This document shows positions 35,542-44,880 of a stretch of DNA of 64,000 nt, in pieces. Each line of letters starts with the position of its first letter. Within the stretch, counting starts at the first letter, position 1. The translations under genes were made by a program, and so were the position numbers. Source of the stretch: Allosphingosinicella deserti (GTDB lineage Bacteria > Pseudomonadota > Alphaproteobacteria > Sphingomonadales > Sphingomonadaceae); NCBI RefSeq assembly GCF_003012735.1, contig NZ_PXYI01000002.1, positions 310,001-374,000 of the forward strand, given 5' to 3'. Below the pieces are notes generated by a model. It was given only the letters and a program-made list of their open reading frames with translations. It made no database searches and was not told the origin of the DNA.

Positions 35542-36939
35542 ATGCGCCTCAACCTGACCTTGGCGGCTGTTGCCACCTCCCTGCTCTTCGTTTCTGCCCC
35601 CGGCGCCGCGCAGACCGGCGCACCGCATGAGAAACAGGCCCGCGACCTGCTCGAGCGAGTGACGAGCTTCCGCTCGGCCGAGGGGCAGGGCCAGGTCCCC
35701 GCTCTCGCGAACTACCTCAAGGGCGTGCTGCGTGCCGGCGGCGTCGCCGAGGCGGACATCGTCATGCTGCCCAAGGGCGAGACCACGGGCATGCTCGTCC
35801 GCATCCCCGGTCGCAAAGGCGGCGCCAGGCCGATCCTGTTCTCGGCGCACATGGACGTGGTCGATGCGCGTCCCGAGGATTGGACCCGCGATCCGTTCAA
35901 GCTCGTCGAGGAAGACGGCTATTTCTTCGGCCGCGGCGTTCTCGACAACAAGACCGGGGTCGTCGCTCTCGCCTCGACGATCCTGCGCCTGAAGTCCGCA
36001 AGGCGGCCGCCCGAGCGTACCCTGATCTTCGCCTTTGTCGGCGACGAGGAGACCACCTTTGGCACCACGGAGCTGATCGCCGCTCATCCCTGGGTCAAGG
36101 GCGCCGAATATGCGATCAACACCGATGCCGGCGACGGCCTGTCAGGCCCTGACGGCAAGCCGCTCATCTACCTCGTCCAGGGCGCCGAGAAGACCTATGC
36201 GACCTTCGACGTCACCGTCACCAATCCAGGTGGCCACAGCTCGCGTCCGCGCCCGGACAACGCCATCTACGAACTCGCCGCCGCGCTGACCAGGATCGGC
36301 CAGTACAGGTTCCCGGTGATGGATTCGCCGCTCACCCGCGCCCATCTCGGCGCCGTTGGACAGGTGACGCCCGGCAAGACCGGCGAGATGCTGCGGCGCT
36401 TCTCGGCAAATCCGCAGGACAAGGAGGCTGCCGACGCGCTGTTCGTCGATCCCTCCTTCGTCGGCACCACCCGCACCACCTGCGTGGCAACGATGCTGGA
36501 CGGCGGCCATGCCGAGAATGCGCTTCCGCAAAAGGCGAGCGCCAAGGTGAATTGCCGAATCTTCCCGGGCGTTCCGGTAGAGGAGGTGCGCAAGGAACTG
36601 GTGCGTGCGATCGGCAACGACGCGATCATTGTGAAGACGACGGGCAACCCGCTCGAAAGCCCGATTTCCGAGCCGCGTGCGGACGTAATGGCCGCGATCA
36701 CCAGGGACATCCATGCCCGCCATCCCGGCATCCCGATCGCGCCCTATTTGGAATCGGGCGGCACCGACGGGGTGATCTACCGCCGGGCCGGTATTCCGAC
36801 CTGGGGCTCCTCGGCAATTTTCATCAAACCGGAGGAGATGTTTGCCCACGGCCTCAACGAGCGCATTCCGGTGAAGAGCTTCTACGAGTCCGTCGACCAC
36901 ATATATGGACTGGCCGTGACTCTCGGCGGCGCACGGTAA
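35542..36939 (+). CDS. Secreted M20-family metallopeptidase
   Basis: This 465-residue protein has a signal peptide ending 'SAPGAAQ' near residue 22. The M20 signature includes 'ILFSAHMDVVDARPEDW' near 95 (first zinc His and catalytic Asp), 'GRGVLDNKTGVVAL' near 130, 'FAFVGDEETTFG' near 165 (Glu pair), a dimerisation domain with 'NPGGHSSRPRPDNAIYELA' features near 230, and a C-terminal zinc ligand region around 'AHGLNERIPVKSFYES'. Members of this type are carboxypeptidase or dipeptidase-like. A second short unassigned gap of 92 bases separates it from the CDF gene. Confidence 0.9.
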   Translation: MRLNLTLAAVATSLLFVSAPGAAQTGAPHEKQARDLLERVTSFRSAEGQGQVPALANYLKGVLRAGGVAEADIVMLPKGETTGMLVRIPGRKGGARPILFSAHMDVVDARPEDWTRDPFKLVEEDGYFFGRGVLDNKTGVVALASTILRLKSARRPPERTLIFAFVGDEETTFGTTELIAAHPWVKGAEYAINTDAGDGLSGPDGKPLIYLVQGAEKTYATFDVTVTNPGGHSSRPRPDNAIYELAAALTRIGQYRFPVMDSPLTRAHLGAVGQVTPGKTGEMLRRFSANPQDKEAADALFVDPSFVGTTRTTCVATMLDGGHAENALPQKASAKVNCRIFPGVPVEEVRKELVRAIGNDAIIVKTTGNPLESPISEPRADVMAAITRDIHARHPGIPIAPYLESGGTDGVIYRRAGIPTWGSSAIFIKPEEMFAHGLNERIPVKSFYESVDHIYGLAVTLGGAR

Positions 36940-36952
36940 AGGGAACCGGCGC

Positions 36953-36977
36953 ATGCGGGCGCGGTTGTCGCCCGCAT
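36953..36977 (+). promoter_or_regulatory. Hairpin containing the yihY-family start codon
   Basis: ATGCGGGCG (36953-36961) pairs perfectly with CGCCCGCAT (36969-36977) around a 7-base loop. The AT of the next gene's ATG (36976-36978) lies in the 3' arm, so the start codon would be paired in the folded mRNA. The same hairpin could be the 3' end of the M20 peptidase message. No clear Shine-Dalgarno sequence lies outside the stem. Confidence 0.45.
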
Positions 36978-38094
36978 GGCAATCAAACCGGTCGCATGGC
37001 CCGCATTCTCTGAGTGGCGCCAGGTCCTCACGAGGACCTGGAAGGAAAGCGGCGACGACAATGTCGGCCTGCTCTCCGCCGGAGTCGGCTTTTACCTGTT
37101 CCTCGCTTTCGTACCCCTGCTCGCCTCGGTGGTGCTGACCTACGGCCTCGTCGCCGATCCCGAGACGGTCGCGCGGCACATCCAGACGCTGGCGCGGACC
37201 CTGCCGCGCGAAGCCGCAACGATCATTGCCGACCAGCTCCACGCGATCACCGGTGAGAAGAGCGGCCAGGGGCTAGGGCTGATCATCGCCATCGCCATCG
37301 CGCTCTACGGCGCGAGCAAGGGGGCCGCGTCGATCGTCACGGCGCTCAACATCGCGTATGAGGTGAAGGACACCCGCAGCTTCATCAAGCGCACCTTGTT
37401 GTCGCTGGTGATCACGGTCGGCATGGTGGCATTGCTTCTGATCGGCGCGCTCGCCATTTCCGCAGTCGGCTTCATCGAGCGGCTGCTGCCGTTCAGCTCG
37501 CCTGTCGTCCACACCGTGCTGCAGATCGTCTTCCTGCTGCTCGCCGCCGCGATCATCAGCACCGGCATCGCGCTCCTCTACCGCTATGCCCCCAATCGGC
37601 CGGATGCCCCGTGGCGCTGGATCACGCCGGGCTCGGCGGCAGCGACCCTGGTCTGGATCCTCGCCAGCCTCGGCTTCAGCCTCTACGTCTCCAATTTCGG
37701 CGATTACAACGCCACCTACGGCTCGCTCGGCGGGGTCATCGTCTTCCTCACCTGGCTCTATCTGACCGGCTACATCCTGCTGATGGGCGGCGAGCTCAAT
37801 TCGGAGCTGGAGCGGCAGCAGGCCGCGAAGGATCCGGCGCTTGCCGCCATGGCCGGCCCGCAGCCCGGCAATGAAGTCGGCGGCGCCGCCGCGGCGGCGC
37901 CGGTGGGGAACAGCGGCAATCCGGCCACCGTCGCAACCGCCACGACATCGCCAGTCGCCAGAAAGAACCGGATTGCCCCCCTGGCGTTGCTCGCGGGAGG
38001 CGCAGTGCTGGGTGCTCTCCTCAGGCGTCGGCCGAAGCCGCCGGAGCCGAAGCACTTCCACTATCCGAACCAGGGCGGCGCGGTGCGGCTTTAG
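36976..38094 (+). CDS. YihY/BrkB-family integral membrane protein
   Basis: This 372-residue protein has six predicted helices between residues 35 and 275. 'GLLSAGVGFYLFLAFVPLLASVVLTYGL' features, 'ALYGASKGAASIVTALNIAYEVKDTRSFIKRT' features near 110 and 'FGDYNATYGSLGGVIVFLTWLYLTGYILLMGGELN' features near 240 are hallmarks of the YihY/virulence factor BrkB family (once misnamed RNase BN). The tail (about 290-372) is low-complexity, then hydrophobic and basic. Function is unsettled; a transport role is often assumed. The start codon lies inside a hairpin. Confidence 0.9.
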   Translation: MAIKPVAWPAFSEWRQVLTRTWKESGDDNVGLLSAGVGFYLFLAFVPLLASVVLTYGLVADPETVARHIQTLARTLPREAATIIADQLHAITGEKSGQGLGLIIAIAIALYGASKGAASIVTALNIAYEVKDTRSFIKRTLLSLVITVGMVALLLIGALAISAVGFIERLLPFSSPVVHTVLQIVFLLLAAAIISTGIALLYRYAPNRPDAPWRWITPGSAAATLVWILASLGFSLYVSNFGDYNATYGSLGGVIVFLTWLYLTGYILLMGGELNSELERQQAAKDPALAAMAGPQPGNEVGGAAAAAPVGNSGNPATVATATTSPVARKNRIAPLALLAGGAVLGALLRRRPKPPEPKHFHYPNQGGAVRL

Positions 38095-38109
38095 CGCTCC
38101 GCGACCCTC

Positions 38110-40551
38110 TCAGTCCCTCCGCATGGCCATGGCGGCGAGGCTTTCCGCCTCTATCAGCAGCGAATCTTCCGAATGGCCGGTCGACGTCGCTTCGCGGCCC
38201 ACGATGACCAGCACCGGCACCGCCATCGGCGACACCCGGTCGAGGTCGACATGGACCATCGTTCCCTGTGCGCGGTCGAGCAGGCGGGCGAGACGGCCGA
38301 CATCGGTCAGCCGGGTGCGGGCATCCTCCCATGCCGCGCGAAGCAGCAGGTGATCGGGCTCGTAACGGCGCAGCACGTCGTAGATGAGGTCGGTCGAGAA
38401 GGTGACCTGCTTTCCCGATTTGCGCTTGCCCGGATGGTGGCGCTCGACAAGGCCGCCGATCACCGCCACCTCGCGGAAGGCGCGCTTCAGCAGGTTCGAT
38501 CCCTGTACCCACTCGACGAATTCGTCCTCCAATATGTCGGGCGAGAACAGGGCCGCCGGATCGGGGATCGGCTCGAGCCCATAGCAGGCGAGCGCATAAT
38601 CGTTGGAGACAAATCCGAGCGGCTTCAGCCCGGCACTCTCCATGCGCCGGGTGATCAGCATGCCGAGCGACTGGTGCGCGTTCCAGCCCTCGAAGCTGTA
38701 GGCGACCATGTAGTGCCGGTGCTCGTGCGGGAAGGTCTCGACCAGCAGCTGATCGGGCTGCGGCAGGATCGAACGGTAGCCCTGGACATCGAGCCAGTCG
38801 CGCACATCCTCCGGGAAACGGGGCCACTGGCTGCGGTCGCAGAGGAAGTGACGGACCCGGTCGGCAAGGTTGGTCGACATTGCCATGCGCGCGCCCACGT
38901 AAGTCGGGATCCGGGCAGACTTGGACGAGGCCCGGACAAACATGTCGGTGCCGTCGATCCGCTCGACCTCCACCACCAGGCCGGCGAAGAAGAAGGTGTC
39001 GCCCGGCGACAGCGTGGAGGCGAAATATTCCTCGACGGTGCCGAGCTTGCGGCCGTTGCGGAACTTGACGTCAAGCAGTGGCGCATCGACGATGATCCCC
39101 GCATTCATCCGGTGCTGCTGGACGAAGCGCGGATGCGACACGCGCCAGGTGCCGTCCGCCTCCCGCGTCAGCCGTCGGAAGCGATCGTAGGCGCGCAGCG
39201 AATAACCGCCATTCTCGATGTAGGAGAGCACCTGCCCGAACAGTTCGGCCGACAGCCCGGCGTAAGGCGCTGCGGAGCGCACTTCGTCGAGCATCTCGGC
39301 CTCGCCGAACGGCCCTGCGCAGGCGGCCGCCATCACATGCTGGGCAAGCACGTCGAGCGCCCCGGGGCGAAAGATCTCCGGATCGAGTTCGCCGTCGCCG
39401 ATCGCGTCCAGCGCCGCACGCGCTTCCAGATATTCGAATCGGTTGCCGGGGACGAGGATCGCCTGGCTCGGCTCGTCGAGGCGGTGGTTGGCGCGGCCGA
39501 TCCGCTGCAGCAGGCGCGACGAGCCTTTCGGCGCGCCCATCTGGATGACGAGATCGACATCGCCCCAGTCGACACCGAGATCGAGGCTGGCCGTGCAGAC
39601 CAGCGCCCGGATCTTCCCCGCGGAGACTGCCGCCTCGACCTTGCGTCGGGCTTCGAGCGATAGCGATCCGTGATGGATGCCGATCGGCAGATGCTGCTCG
39701 TTGGCCGTCCACAGATCCTGGAAGATGAGCTCGGCGAGGCTGCGCGTGTTGCAGAAGATCAGGGTCGTCTTGTGGCGCTCGATCTCGCGCATCACGTTCT
39801 CGGTCGCCCACCGGCCCGAATGGCCCGACCAGGGGATTCGTTCGTCCTCCGGCAGCATGATCGCGATCTCGGCCTCCGCGCCGGCATCGCCGAGGACCAG
39901 ATCGACCGTCTCGATGTCGGCATGCGGCGCCAGCCAACCCTGATAGGCCTCGGGATCGGAAACCGTCGCCGAGAGCGCCACGCGGCGCAGGCCGGGTGCC
40001 AGCTTCTGCAGACGAGCAAGCGCCAGAGAGAGGAGATCGCCGCGCTTGCCGGTGGCAAAGGCGTGGACCTCGTCGACGACGATGGTCTTGAGGCCGGCGA
40101 ACAGGAACGCGCTATCCTCGTGGCTGAGAAGCAGGCTGAGGCTCTCGGGCGTGGTCAGCAGGATCTGCGGTGGACGCACCCGCTGCCGCGCCTTGCGGTC
40201 CGCCGGGGTGTCGCCCGTGCGGGTCTCGACCCGGATCGGCAGGTCCATCTCCGCGATCGGGGTGAGCAGATTGCGCTGGACGTCGACCGCAAGCGCCTTG
40301 AGCGGGGAGACGTAGAGGGTGTGAAGGCCGTCCACCGGATTGTCGGCAAGGTCGATGATGCTCGGCAGGAAGCCGGCGAGGGTCTTGCCGGCGCCGGTCG
40401 CGGCGACGAGCAGGGCATTGCGCCCGCGCTGCGCGGCTGCCAGCATGTCGAGCTGGTGCCGGCGCGGCCGCCAGCCCTTGGCGGCGAACCAGTCGGCGAC
40501 GACAGCCGCCAGCGCAGGCGCATCGGCCTGCTTGTCGGCAAGGTCACTCAA
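38110..40551 (-). CDS. Ligase-associated DNA damage response DEXH-box helicase (Lhr-like)
   Basis: This 813-residue superfamily 2 helicase has Walker A 'VAATGAGKTLAGFLPS' near residue 54, 'SPLKALAVDVQRNLL' near 84, the DEVH box 'TIVVDEVHAFATGKRG' near 150, motif VI 'QRIGRANHR' near 350, and the Lhr-type C-terminal region with 'ARIPTYVGARMAMSTNLADRVR' features near 560. The family usually lies beside an MBL exonuclease, an ATP-dependent DNA ligase and a PdeM phosphoesterase. Here only the exonuclease is nearby, divergently placed. The start appears to be a TTG at 40551 without an obvious ribosome binding site, so the exact N-terminus is uncertain. Confidence 0.9.
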   Translation of the reverse strand: MSDLADKQADAPALAAVVADWFAAKGWRPRRHQLDMLAAAQRGRNALLVAATGAGKTLAGFLPSIIDLADNPVDGLHTLYVSPLKALAVDVQRNLLTPIAEMDLPIRVETRTGDTPADRKARQRVRPPQILLTTPESLSLLLSHEDSAFLFAGLKTIVVDEVHAFATGKRGDLLSLALARLQKLAPGLRRVALSATVSDPEAYQGWLAPHADIETVDLVLGDAGAEAEIAIMLPEDERIPWSGHSGRWATENVMREIERHKTTLIFCNTRSLAELIFQDLWTANEQHLPIGIHHGSLSLEARRKVEAAVSAGKIRALVCTASLDLGVDWGDVDLVIQMGAPKGSSRLLQRIGRANHRLDEPSQAILVPGNRFEYLEARAALDAIGDGELDPEIFRPGALDVLAQHVMAAACAGPFGEAEMLDEVRSAAPYAGLSAELFGQVLSYIENGGYSLRAYDRFRRLTREADGTWRVSHPRFVQQHRMNAGIIVDAPLLDVKFRNGRKLGTVEEYFASTLSPGDTFFFAGLVVEVERIDGTDMFVRASSKSARIPTYVGARMAMSTNLADRVRHFLCDRSQWPRFPEDVRDWLDVQGYRSILPQPDQLLVETFPHEHRHYMVAYSFEGWNAHQSLGMLITRRMESAGLKPLGFVSNDYALACYGLEPIPDPAALFSPDILEDEFVEWVQGSNLLKRAFREVAVIGGLVERHHPGKRKSGKQVTFSTDLIYDVLRRYEPDHLLLRAAWEDARTRLTDVGRLARLLDRAQGTMVHVDLDRVSPMAVPVLVIVGREATSTGHSEDSLLIEAESLAAMAMRRD

Positions 40552-40616
40552 GGTGCGCGCAGATCCGGCATGCCGCCGATCTAGGAACTGCGAGGCCTCT
40601 TCGCGAGGGGCGCCGG

Positions 40617-40802
40617 TCAGATGCCGTCGCGGTCGCGGCGTTCCCGCTCCTCGGCGTCATAGGCATCGCGCGTGCTGCGCTCCGTCCGGTCGATGCCGCC
40701 CCGCGCCTTGCGGTTGCGCAGGAACGCCCAGCCGAGGACGAGAAGCAGCAGCAGTGGCCCGACGATGTTGATGATCGCCCAATTCGCTCCACCAAGATCC
40801 AT
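40617..40802 (-). CDS. Small single-span membrane protein between helicase and exonuclease
   Basis: This 61-residue protein has a short polar N-terminus, one hydrophobic helix (about residues 8-28, 'INIVGPLLLLLVLGWAFL') and a highly charged tail rich in Arg, Glu and Asp. ATG 40802 is the natural start. It lies 65 bases upstream of the helicase start on the same strand and divergent from the exonuclease. No family is recognised. Such short charged membrane proteins are common in sphingomonads. Confidence 0.65.
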   Translation of the reverse strand: MDLGGANWAIINIVGPLLLLLVLGWAFLRNRKARGGIDRTERSTRDAYDAEERERRDRDGI

Positions 40803-40868
40803 GGTCCGCTCCTCATATTCGTTATCGCTGCCGTTGCGGCGGCGAGGTTTCGGACCATATAGCTCTCA

Positions 40869-41870
40869 ATGGCCCGTCTCGGTTCCTGGATCGAGCCTTT
40901 TCCCGAAGGCATCTACGTCAAGCCCGCGGATGCGTGGGTGGATCCGTCGACTCCGAAGCCGCGCGCGCTCGTCACCCATGGGCATGCCGATCATGCCCGC
41001 GGCGGCCATGAGGATGTGTGGGCGACGCCCGAGACTCTGGCGATCATGGAATGCCGCTACGGGCCCCAGCCCGGCGGCCGATCGGTCGCCTATGGCGAGG
41101 TGGTCCGCATCGGAGAGGTCGACATCAGCTTCGTGCCCGCCGGCCATGTCCTCGGATCGGCGCAGATCGTCCTCGAACATGGCGGCGAGCGCGTGGTCGT
41201 CTCCGGCGATTACAAGCGTCGGCCGGATCCCACCTGCGCGCCGTTCGAGCCGGTGCCATGCGACGTGTTCGTCACCGAGGCGACCTTCGGCCTTCCGGTG
41301 TTCCGCCACCCCGACACCGGCAGCGAGATGGACCGGCTGCTGCTGCGGCTCCACGAGAATCCGGAGCGCTGCGTGCTCGTCGGCGCCTACGCGCTCGGCA
41401 AGGCGCAGCGGCTGATGGCGGAGCTTCGCGGACGCGGCTACCGCGATCCAATCTACATCCACGGCGCGCTCCAGCGTCTCTGCGATCTTTACCAGGAGCA
41501 GGGTGTCGACCTGGGGGACATCAGGCCAGCGACCGGAGTCTCCAAGGACGAACTTCGCGGCCGAATCGTCGTTGCGCCGCCGGGCGCGCTCAACGATCGC
41601 TGGTCGCGGCGCCTCCCCGAACCGATCACCGCGATGGCGTCCGGGTGGATGCGAGTCCGCCAGCGCGCGCGGCAGCGCAATGTCGAGCTGCCGTTGATCG
41701 TCTCCGATCACGCCGACTGGGACGAGCTGACCGACACGATCACCGAGCTTCAGCCGCGCGAAGTGTGGATCACCCATGGCCGCGAGGACGCGCTGATGCA
41801 CTGGTGCATGACCCGCCAGATCAAGGCACGCGAACTGAACCTGGTCGGGCGCGAGGACGAGGACGATTAG
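40869..41870 (+). CDS. Ligase-associated DNA damage response MBL-fold exonuclease
   Basis: This 333-residue metallo-beta-lactamase-fold protein has 'LVTHGHADHARGGHEDVWATP' features near residue 36 (the HxHxDH metal site), 'DISFVPAGHVLGSAQI' near 89, 'VVVSGDYKRRPDPTCAPFEP' near 112 and 'IVSDHADWDEL' near 277. It is the family that accompanies the helicase at 38110, in a system linked to repair after alkylation or other damage. The next genes are unrelated, so the ATP-dependent ligase usually found here is missing. Confidence 0.9.
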   Translation: MARLGSWIEPFPEGIYVKPADAWVDPSTPKPRALVTHGHADHARGGHEDVWATPETLAIMECRYGPQPGGRSVAYGEVVRIGEVDISFVPAGHVLGSAQIVLEHGGERVVVSGDYKRRPDPTCAPFEPVPCDVFVTEATFGLPVFRHPDTGSEMDRLLLRLHENPERCVLVGAYALGKAQRLMAELRGRGYRDPIYIHGALQRLCDLYQEQGVDLGDIRPATGVSKDELRGRIVVAPPGALNDRWSRRLPEPITAMASGWMRVRQRARQRNVELPLIVSDHADWDELTDTITELQPREVWITHGREDALMHWCMTRQIKARELNLVGREDEDD

Positions 41871-41875
41871 GCCCG

Positions 41876-41895
41876 CCTCTCCTTTTCAGGGGAGG
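41876..41895. terminator. Hairpin between convergent exonuclease and small membrane protein genes
   Basis: CCTCTCC (41876-41882), TTTTCA, GGGGAGG (41889-41895) forms a 7-bp stem with one G-T pair, 5 bases after the exonuclease stop. It is near-identical in form to the hairpins after pal and yebC, and may serve both strands. Confidence 0.5.
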
Positions 41896-41901
41896 GGAGG
41901 G

Positions 41902-42150
41902 TTATCCCAAATCCGCCAGCGAGAGCGTGATCAGCGCCGCGACGATCAGGATCGACCAGCGCACGCCGCGCTCGATCGCGAAATTGCCGGTGCGCGACAG
42001 GGTGTAGGCGCTTGCCGGCATGATGATCACGAACAGGCCGAGGGTCAGCGCCGCGGCCGCCTGCCAGCCGACCCGCGACCAGCCGAGGAAGGCGAGCGCC
42101 GCCCAGAGAATGCAAAAGAGCAGGGCTTCGGGGTAGAGTTTCGGCATCAA
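41902..42150 (-). CDS. Small membrane protein of unknown function
   Basis: This 82-residue protein is largely hydrophobic, with about three short membrane helices (residues 7-23, 28-47 and 64-80). I do not recognise a family. Its start overlaps the stop of the phosphomannomutase gene by ATGA, so it is translated as the last member of the mipZ / J-protein / phosphomannomutase run. No motif suggests a role. Confidence 0.65.
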   Translation of the reverse strand: MMPKLYPEALLFCILWAALAFLGWSRVGWQAAAALTLGLFVIIMPASAYTLSRTGNFAIERGVRWSILIVAALITLSLADLG

Positions 42151-43529
42151 TGGTCCGCCTCAGGCCCACGCTCGAGCCCGGATAGGGCAAGCTGGCGGTC
42201 GATTTCGGCAAGCAGCCGGTCGAGCCCCGCCTGGTCCTGCGCTTCGGCGCGGGCGACGAGCACGTCCTGGGTGTTGGACGCTCGCAGCAGCCACCAGCCG
42301 TCATCGGTGCGCACGCGGGCACCGTCGGTGCGGTCGATGGTGACGCCGTCGGCTTCCAGCCGCGCGAGGACTTCCTCGACGACGGCGAATTTGCGGCTCT
42401 CGTCGACCTGGAAGCGAAGCTCGGGCGTGTTGACCAAAGCCGGCATCGCCGAGCGCAAGGCGGTCAGCGAACCGCCGAGCTGCGACACCGCCTCGATCAG
42501 CCGGATCGCCGCATAGAGTGCGTCGTCGAAGCCGTACCAGCGATGGCCGAAGAAGATGTGCCCGCTCATCTCGCCCGCGAGCGGTGCGCCGGTCTCCTTC
42601 ATCTTCGACTTGATCAGGCTGTGCCCGGTCTTCCACATCAGCGGCGTGCCGCCCAGGGCGGCGATGCGGTCGAACAGGATCTGGCTTGCCTTGACGTCGC
42701 CGATGATCGTCGCGCCGGGCAGCGCGGCAAGCACCGGCTCGGCGAGGATCGACAGCAATTGATCGCCCCAGACGACCCGTCCTTCGCCATCGACCGCGCC
42801 GATGCGATCCGCGTCACCGTCGAATGCCACGCCGAAATCGAGCCCCTTCTCGGCGACAAGCGCCTTCAGGTCGGCGAGATTCTTCTCGACGGTGGGATCG
42901 GGATGATGGTTCGGAAAGCGGCCGTCGAGTTCGGTGTAGAGCGTGAAATGCTCCCCGGGCAGGCGTTTCACCAGGCGCTCGATGATCGCACCGGCGGCGC
43001 CGTTGCCGGCATCCCACCCGATCCGGAAGCCGCGGCCTTCGAAATCCTGAAGCAGCCGCTCGAGATAGGCGTCGCTGACATCCTGCTCGGTGACCGTGCC
43101 GGCGCCCTCGTCCCAGTCGGCTGCCGCGCTCATCCGGCCAAGCGCCTGGATGCGCTCGCCGAAGAAGGCGCCGTGGCCCAGCACCATCTTGAAGCCGTTG
43201 TAGGTCGACGGATTGTGGCTGCCGGTCACCATGATGCCGGCGTCGACGCCGAGTGTCGCCTCGGCGAAATAGAGCATCGGGCTCGGTCCGACCCCGATAC
43301 GGACGACGTCGATGCCGCTGTCCGTGAGCCCGCGAACGAGATTGGCTTCGAGGCCCGGCGAACTCAGGCGGGCGTCGCGGCCCACGGCAACCCGGGTGCC
43401 GCCGCCGCGCCGGACCACCGTGCCGAAGCTGCGGCCGACCGCATAGGCGTCCGCTTCGTGCAGCGTCTCTCCGTAGATGCCGCGAATATCGTACTCGCGG
43501 AGCGCGGTCGGGTTCAGGATACGGGTCAT
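42147..43529 (-). CDS. Phosphomannomutase/phosphoglucomutase
   Basis: This 460-residue alpha-D-phosphohexomutase has '[12 protein letters not shown]' near residue 9, the phosphoserine loop '[15 protein letters not shown]' near 96, the metal loop '[14 protein letters not shown]' near 235, the sugar-binding '[10 protein letters not shown]' near 320 and the phosphate-binding '[17 protein letters not shown]' near 425. It makes mannose-1-P or glucose-1-P for envelope polysaccharides. An ATG at 43559 would add 10 residues and overlap the J-protein stop (TGATG); I prefer 43529, which begins with the family N-terminus and has an AAAGAGA ribosome binding site. Confidence 0.93.
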   Translation of the reverse strand: MTRILNPTALREYDIRGIYGETLHEADAYAVGRSFGTVVRRGGGTRVAVGRDARLSSPGLEANLVRGLTDSGIDVVRIGVGPSPMLYFAEATLGVDAGIMVTGSHNPSTYNGFKMVLGHGAFFGERIQALGRMSAAADWDEGAGTVTEQDVSDAYLERLLQDFEGRGFRIGWDAGNGAAGAIIERLVKRLPGEHFTLYTELDGRFPNHHPDPTVEKNLADLKALVAEKGLDFGVAFDGDADRIGAVDGEGRVVWGDQLLSILAEPVLAALPGATIIGDVKASQILFDRIAALGGTPLMWKTGHSLIKSKMKETGAPLAGEMSGHIFFGHRWYGFDDALYAAIRLIEAVSQLGGSLTALRSAMPALVNTPELRFQVDESRKFAVVEEVLARLEADGVTIDRTDGARVRTDDGWWLLRASNTQDVLVARAEAQDQAGLDRLLAEIDRQLALSGLERGPEADH

Positions 43530-43558
43530 GATCTCTTTTTCGATTGGATTGGCTGCCA

Positions 43559-43978
43559 TCAGGATGCACGCGGCGTCCTGCGGTTCATCTCGGCGACGAG
43601 GGTGTCGCGCGCCACGTTGACGCGCTCGGCGAGTTCGGCGGAGCCGCCGGTATCCGGATGCACGCGTGCGATCAGCCGCCGATGCGCAGTTCGAATCTCC
43701 TCCAGCGTCGCATTTTCGGCCACGCCGAGCAGGCGTCGCGCATCCTCCACCGGCATGGTCGCCGATCGGGAGAGCTGGCGTCGCCGGTGCGCACCCCACA
43801 ACAGGGCTCCGGCCATAAGGCCGGCGCCGATCAGCAGCTTGCCGGTGGTCAGGAAGCGAAGGCCGAGCAGGAACAGGATGGCGGCGGCGCCATCCTCATA
43901 GGTGAAGTTCTTGAGCCGCCCGGTGGCATAGGCCCAGAGCAGTGCGCCGGCGGCGAGCAGAATGAGGAAGCCGGGCAT
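43559..43978 (-). CDS. Membrane-anchored J-domain protein
   Basis: This 139-residue protein has two hydrophobic segments (about 1-20 and 30-62) and a C-terminal J domain (about 76-135) with '[35 protein letters not shown]' features; His-Pro-Asp is intact, so it should stimulate an Hsp70 (DnaK). It is like the small TIM14/DjlA-type membrane J proteins of alphaproteobacteria. It lies between mipZ and the phosphomannomutase on the same strand. Confidence 0.87.
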   Translation of the reverse strand: MPGFLILLAAGALLWAYATGRLKNFTYEDGAAAILFLLGLRFLTTGKLLIGAGLMAGALLWGAHRRRQLSRSATMPVEDARRLLGVAENATLEEIRTAHRRLIARVHPDTGGSAELAERVNVARDTLVAEMNRRTPRAS

Positions 43979-43986
43979 GTTCGGGT

Positions 43987-44793
43987 TCAGCCCGCGACCG
44001 CGGTGCGCGGCGCGGCGGCATCGCGTTCCTGCGCCGGCAGACCGAGGGCGGCGACCATCTCGCGCAATTCCTGCCGTGCCGCGATATGGCCGATTCCGAC
44101 TTCGCCGATCTGTGCCAGATCGAGCAGAGTAAGGCCGCGCGGGAAGAGCTCACGGTAGATGACCCGCTCGCCGAGGCCGGGGATGATGCGGAAGCCGACC
44201 CGGCGGGAGAGCTCACCCAAGGCTTCGCCGACGCGGCGCATGTTGCGCGCTTCGATATGCTGCATGCGGTTGCGCAAGACGACCCAGTCGACACTGGCAT
44301 TGTGGGTTTTGGCGCGCTGCGTGCGGCTGTTCCAGACCAGCTCCGCATAGAAACTCGGACGCTTGACCCGGTAGGTTTCGGGATCGACCTGGCCGATCAG
44401 ATCGAGATCGACGAAGCTGTCGTTGATCGGTGTGACGAGCGTGTCGGCGCGCAGCATCGCCTGGCGGGCGTAGGGATCGTCGCGGCCGGGCGTATCGATG
44501 ACGATGATGTCGACAGCCGTTCCGAGCTCCTCGATCAGCGCGTCGAGTTCCCCCTTTGCGGGATCGAAGGTCGCATGCTTCGGCATCGGCAGGGCGATGC
44601 CGGTGCGCTTGATCGTGTCGGCACGGTTGTCGAGATAGCGTCCGAGCGTTCTCTGCCGCGTGTCGAGATCCAGCGCGGCGACGCGCCGCCCGGTCGCCTC
44701 GAGCGCCACGGCGGCATGGACGGCCGTCGTCGACTTGCCGGTGCCGCCTTTCTCATTGGCGAAAACGATGAAATGCGGCGTTGCGCCAGCCAT
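43987..44793 (-). CDS. mipZ: Division plane positioning ATPase MipZ
   Basis: This 268-residue ParA-like ATPase has the deviant Walker A 'FANEKGGTGKSTTAVH' near residue 11, 'RVAALDLDTRQRTLGRYLDNR' features near 38 and Walker B-like 'IIVIDTPGRDDPYARQAMLRAD' features near 95. 'TPINDSFVDLDLIGQVDPET' features near 122 are characteristic of MipZ rather than ParA. In Caulobacter MipZ forms a bipolar gradient through ParB and blocks FtsZ assembly away from midcell. The ATG 44793 is 88 bases from the divergent panC start. Confidence 0.93.
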   Translation of the reverse strand: MAGATPHFIVFANEKGGTGKSTTAVHAAVALEATGRRVAALDLDTRQRTLGRYLDNRADTIKRTGIALPMPKHATFDPAKGELDALIEELGTAVDIIVIDTPGRDDPYARQAMLRADTLVTPINDSFVDLDLIGQVDPETYRVKRPSFYAELVWNSRTQRAKTHNASVDWVVLRNRMQHIEARNMRRVGEALGELSRRVGFRIIPGLGERVIYRELFPRGLTLLDLAQIGEVGIGHIAARQELREMVAALGLPAQERDAAAPRTAVAG

Positions 44794-44880
44794 GGTCGGA
44801 ATGCTTCCTCTTGATCTTGCTCGTCGCGACCCGCAAGGGGCCGTTCTCTCACCAGATTCTCTATCGGAGGCCTCTCGGCG

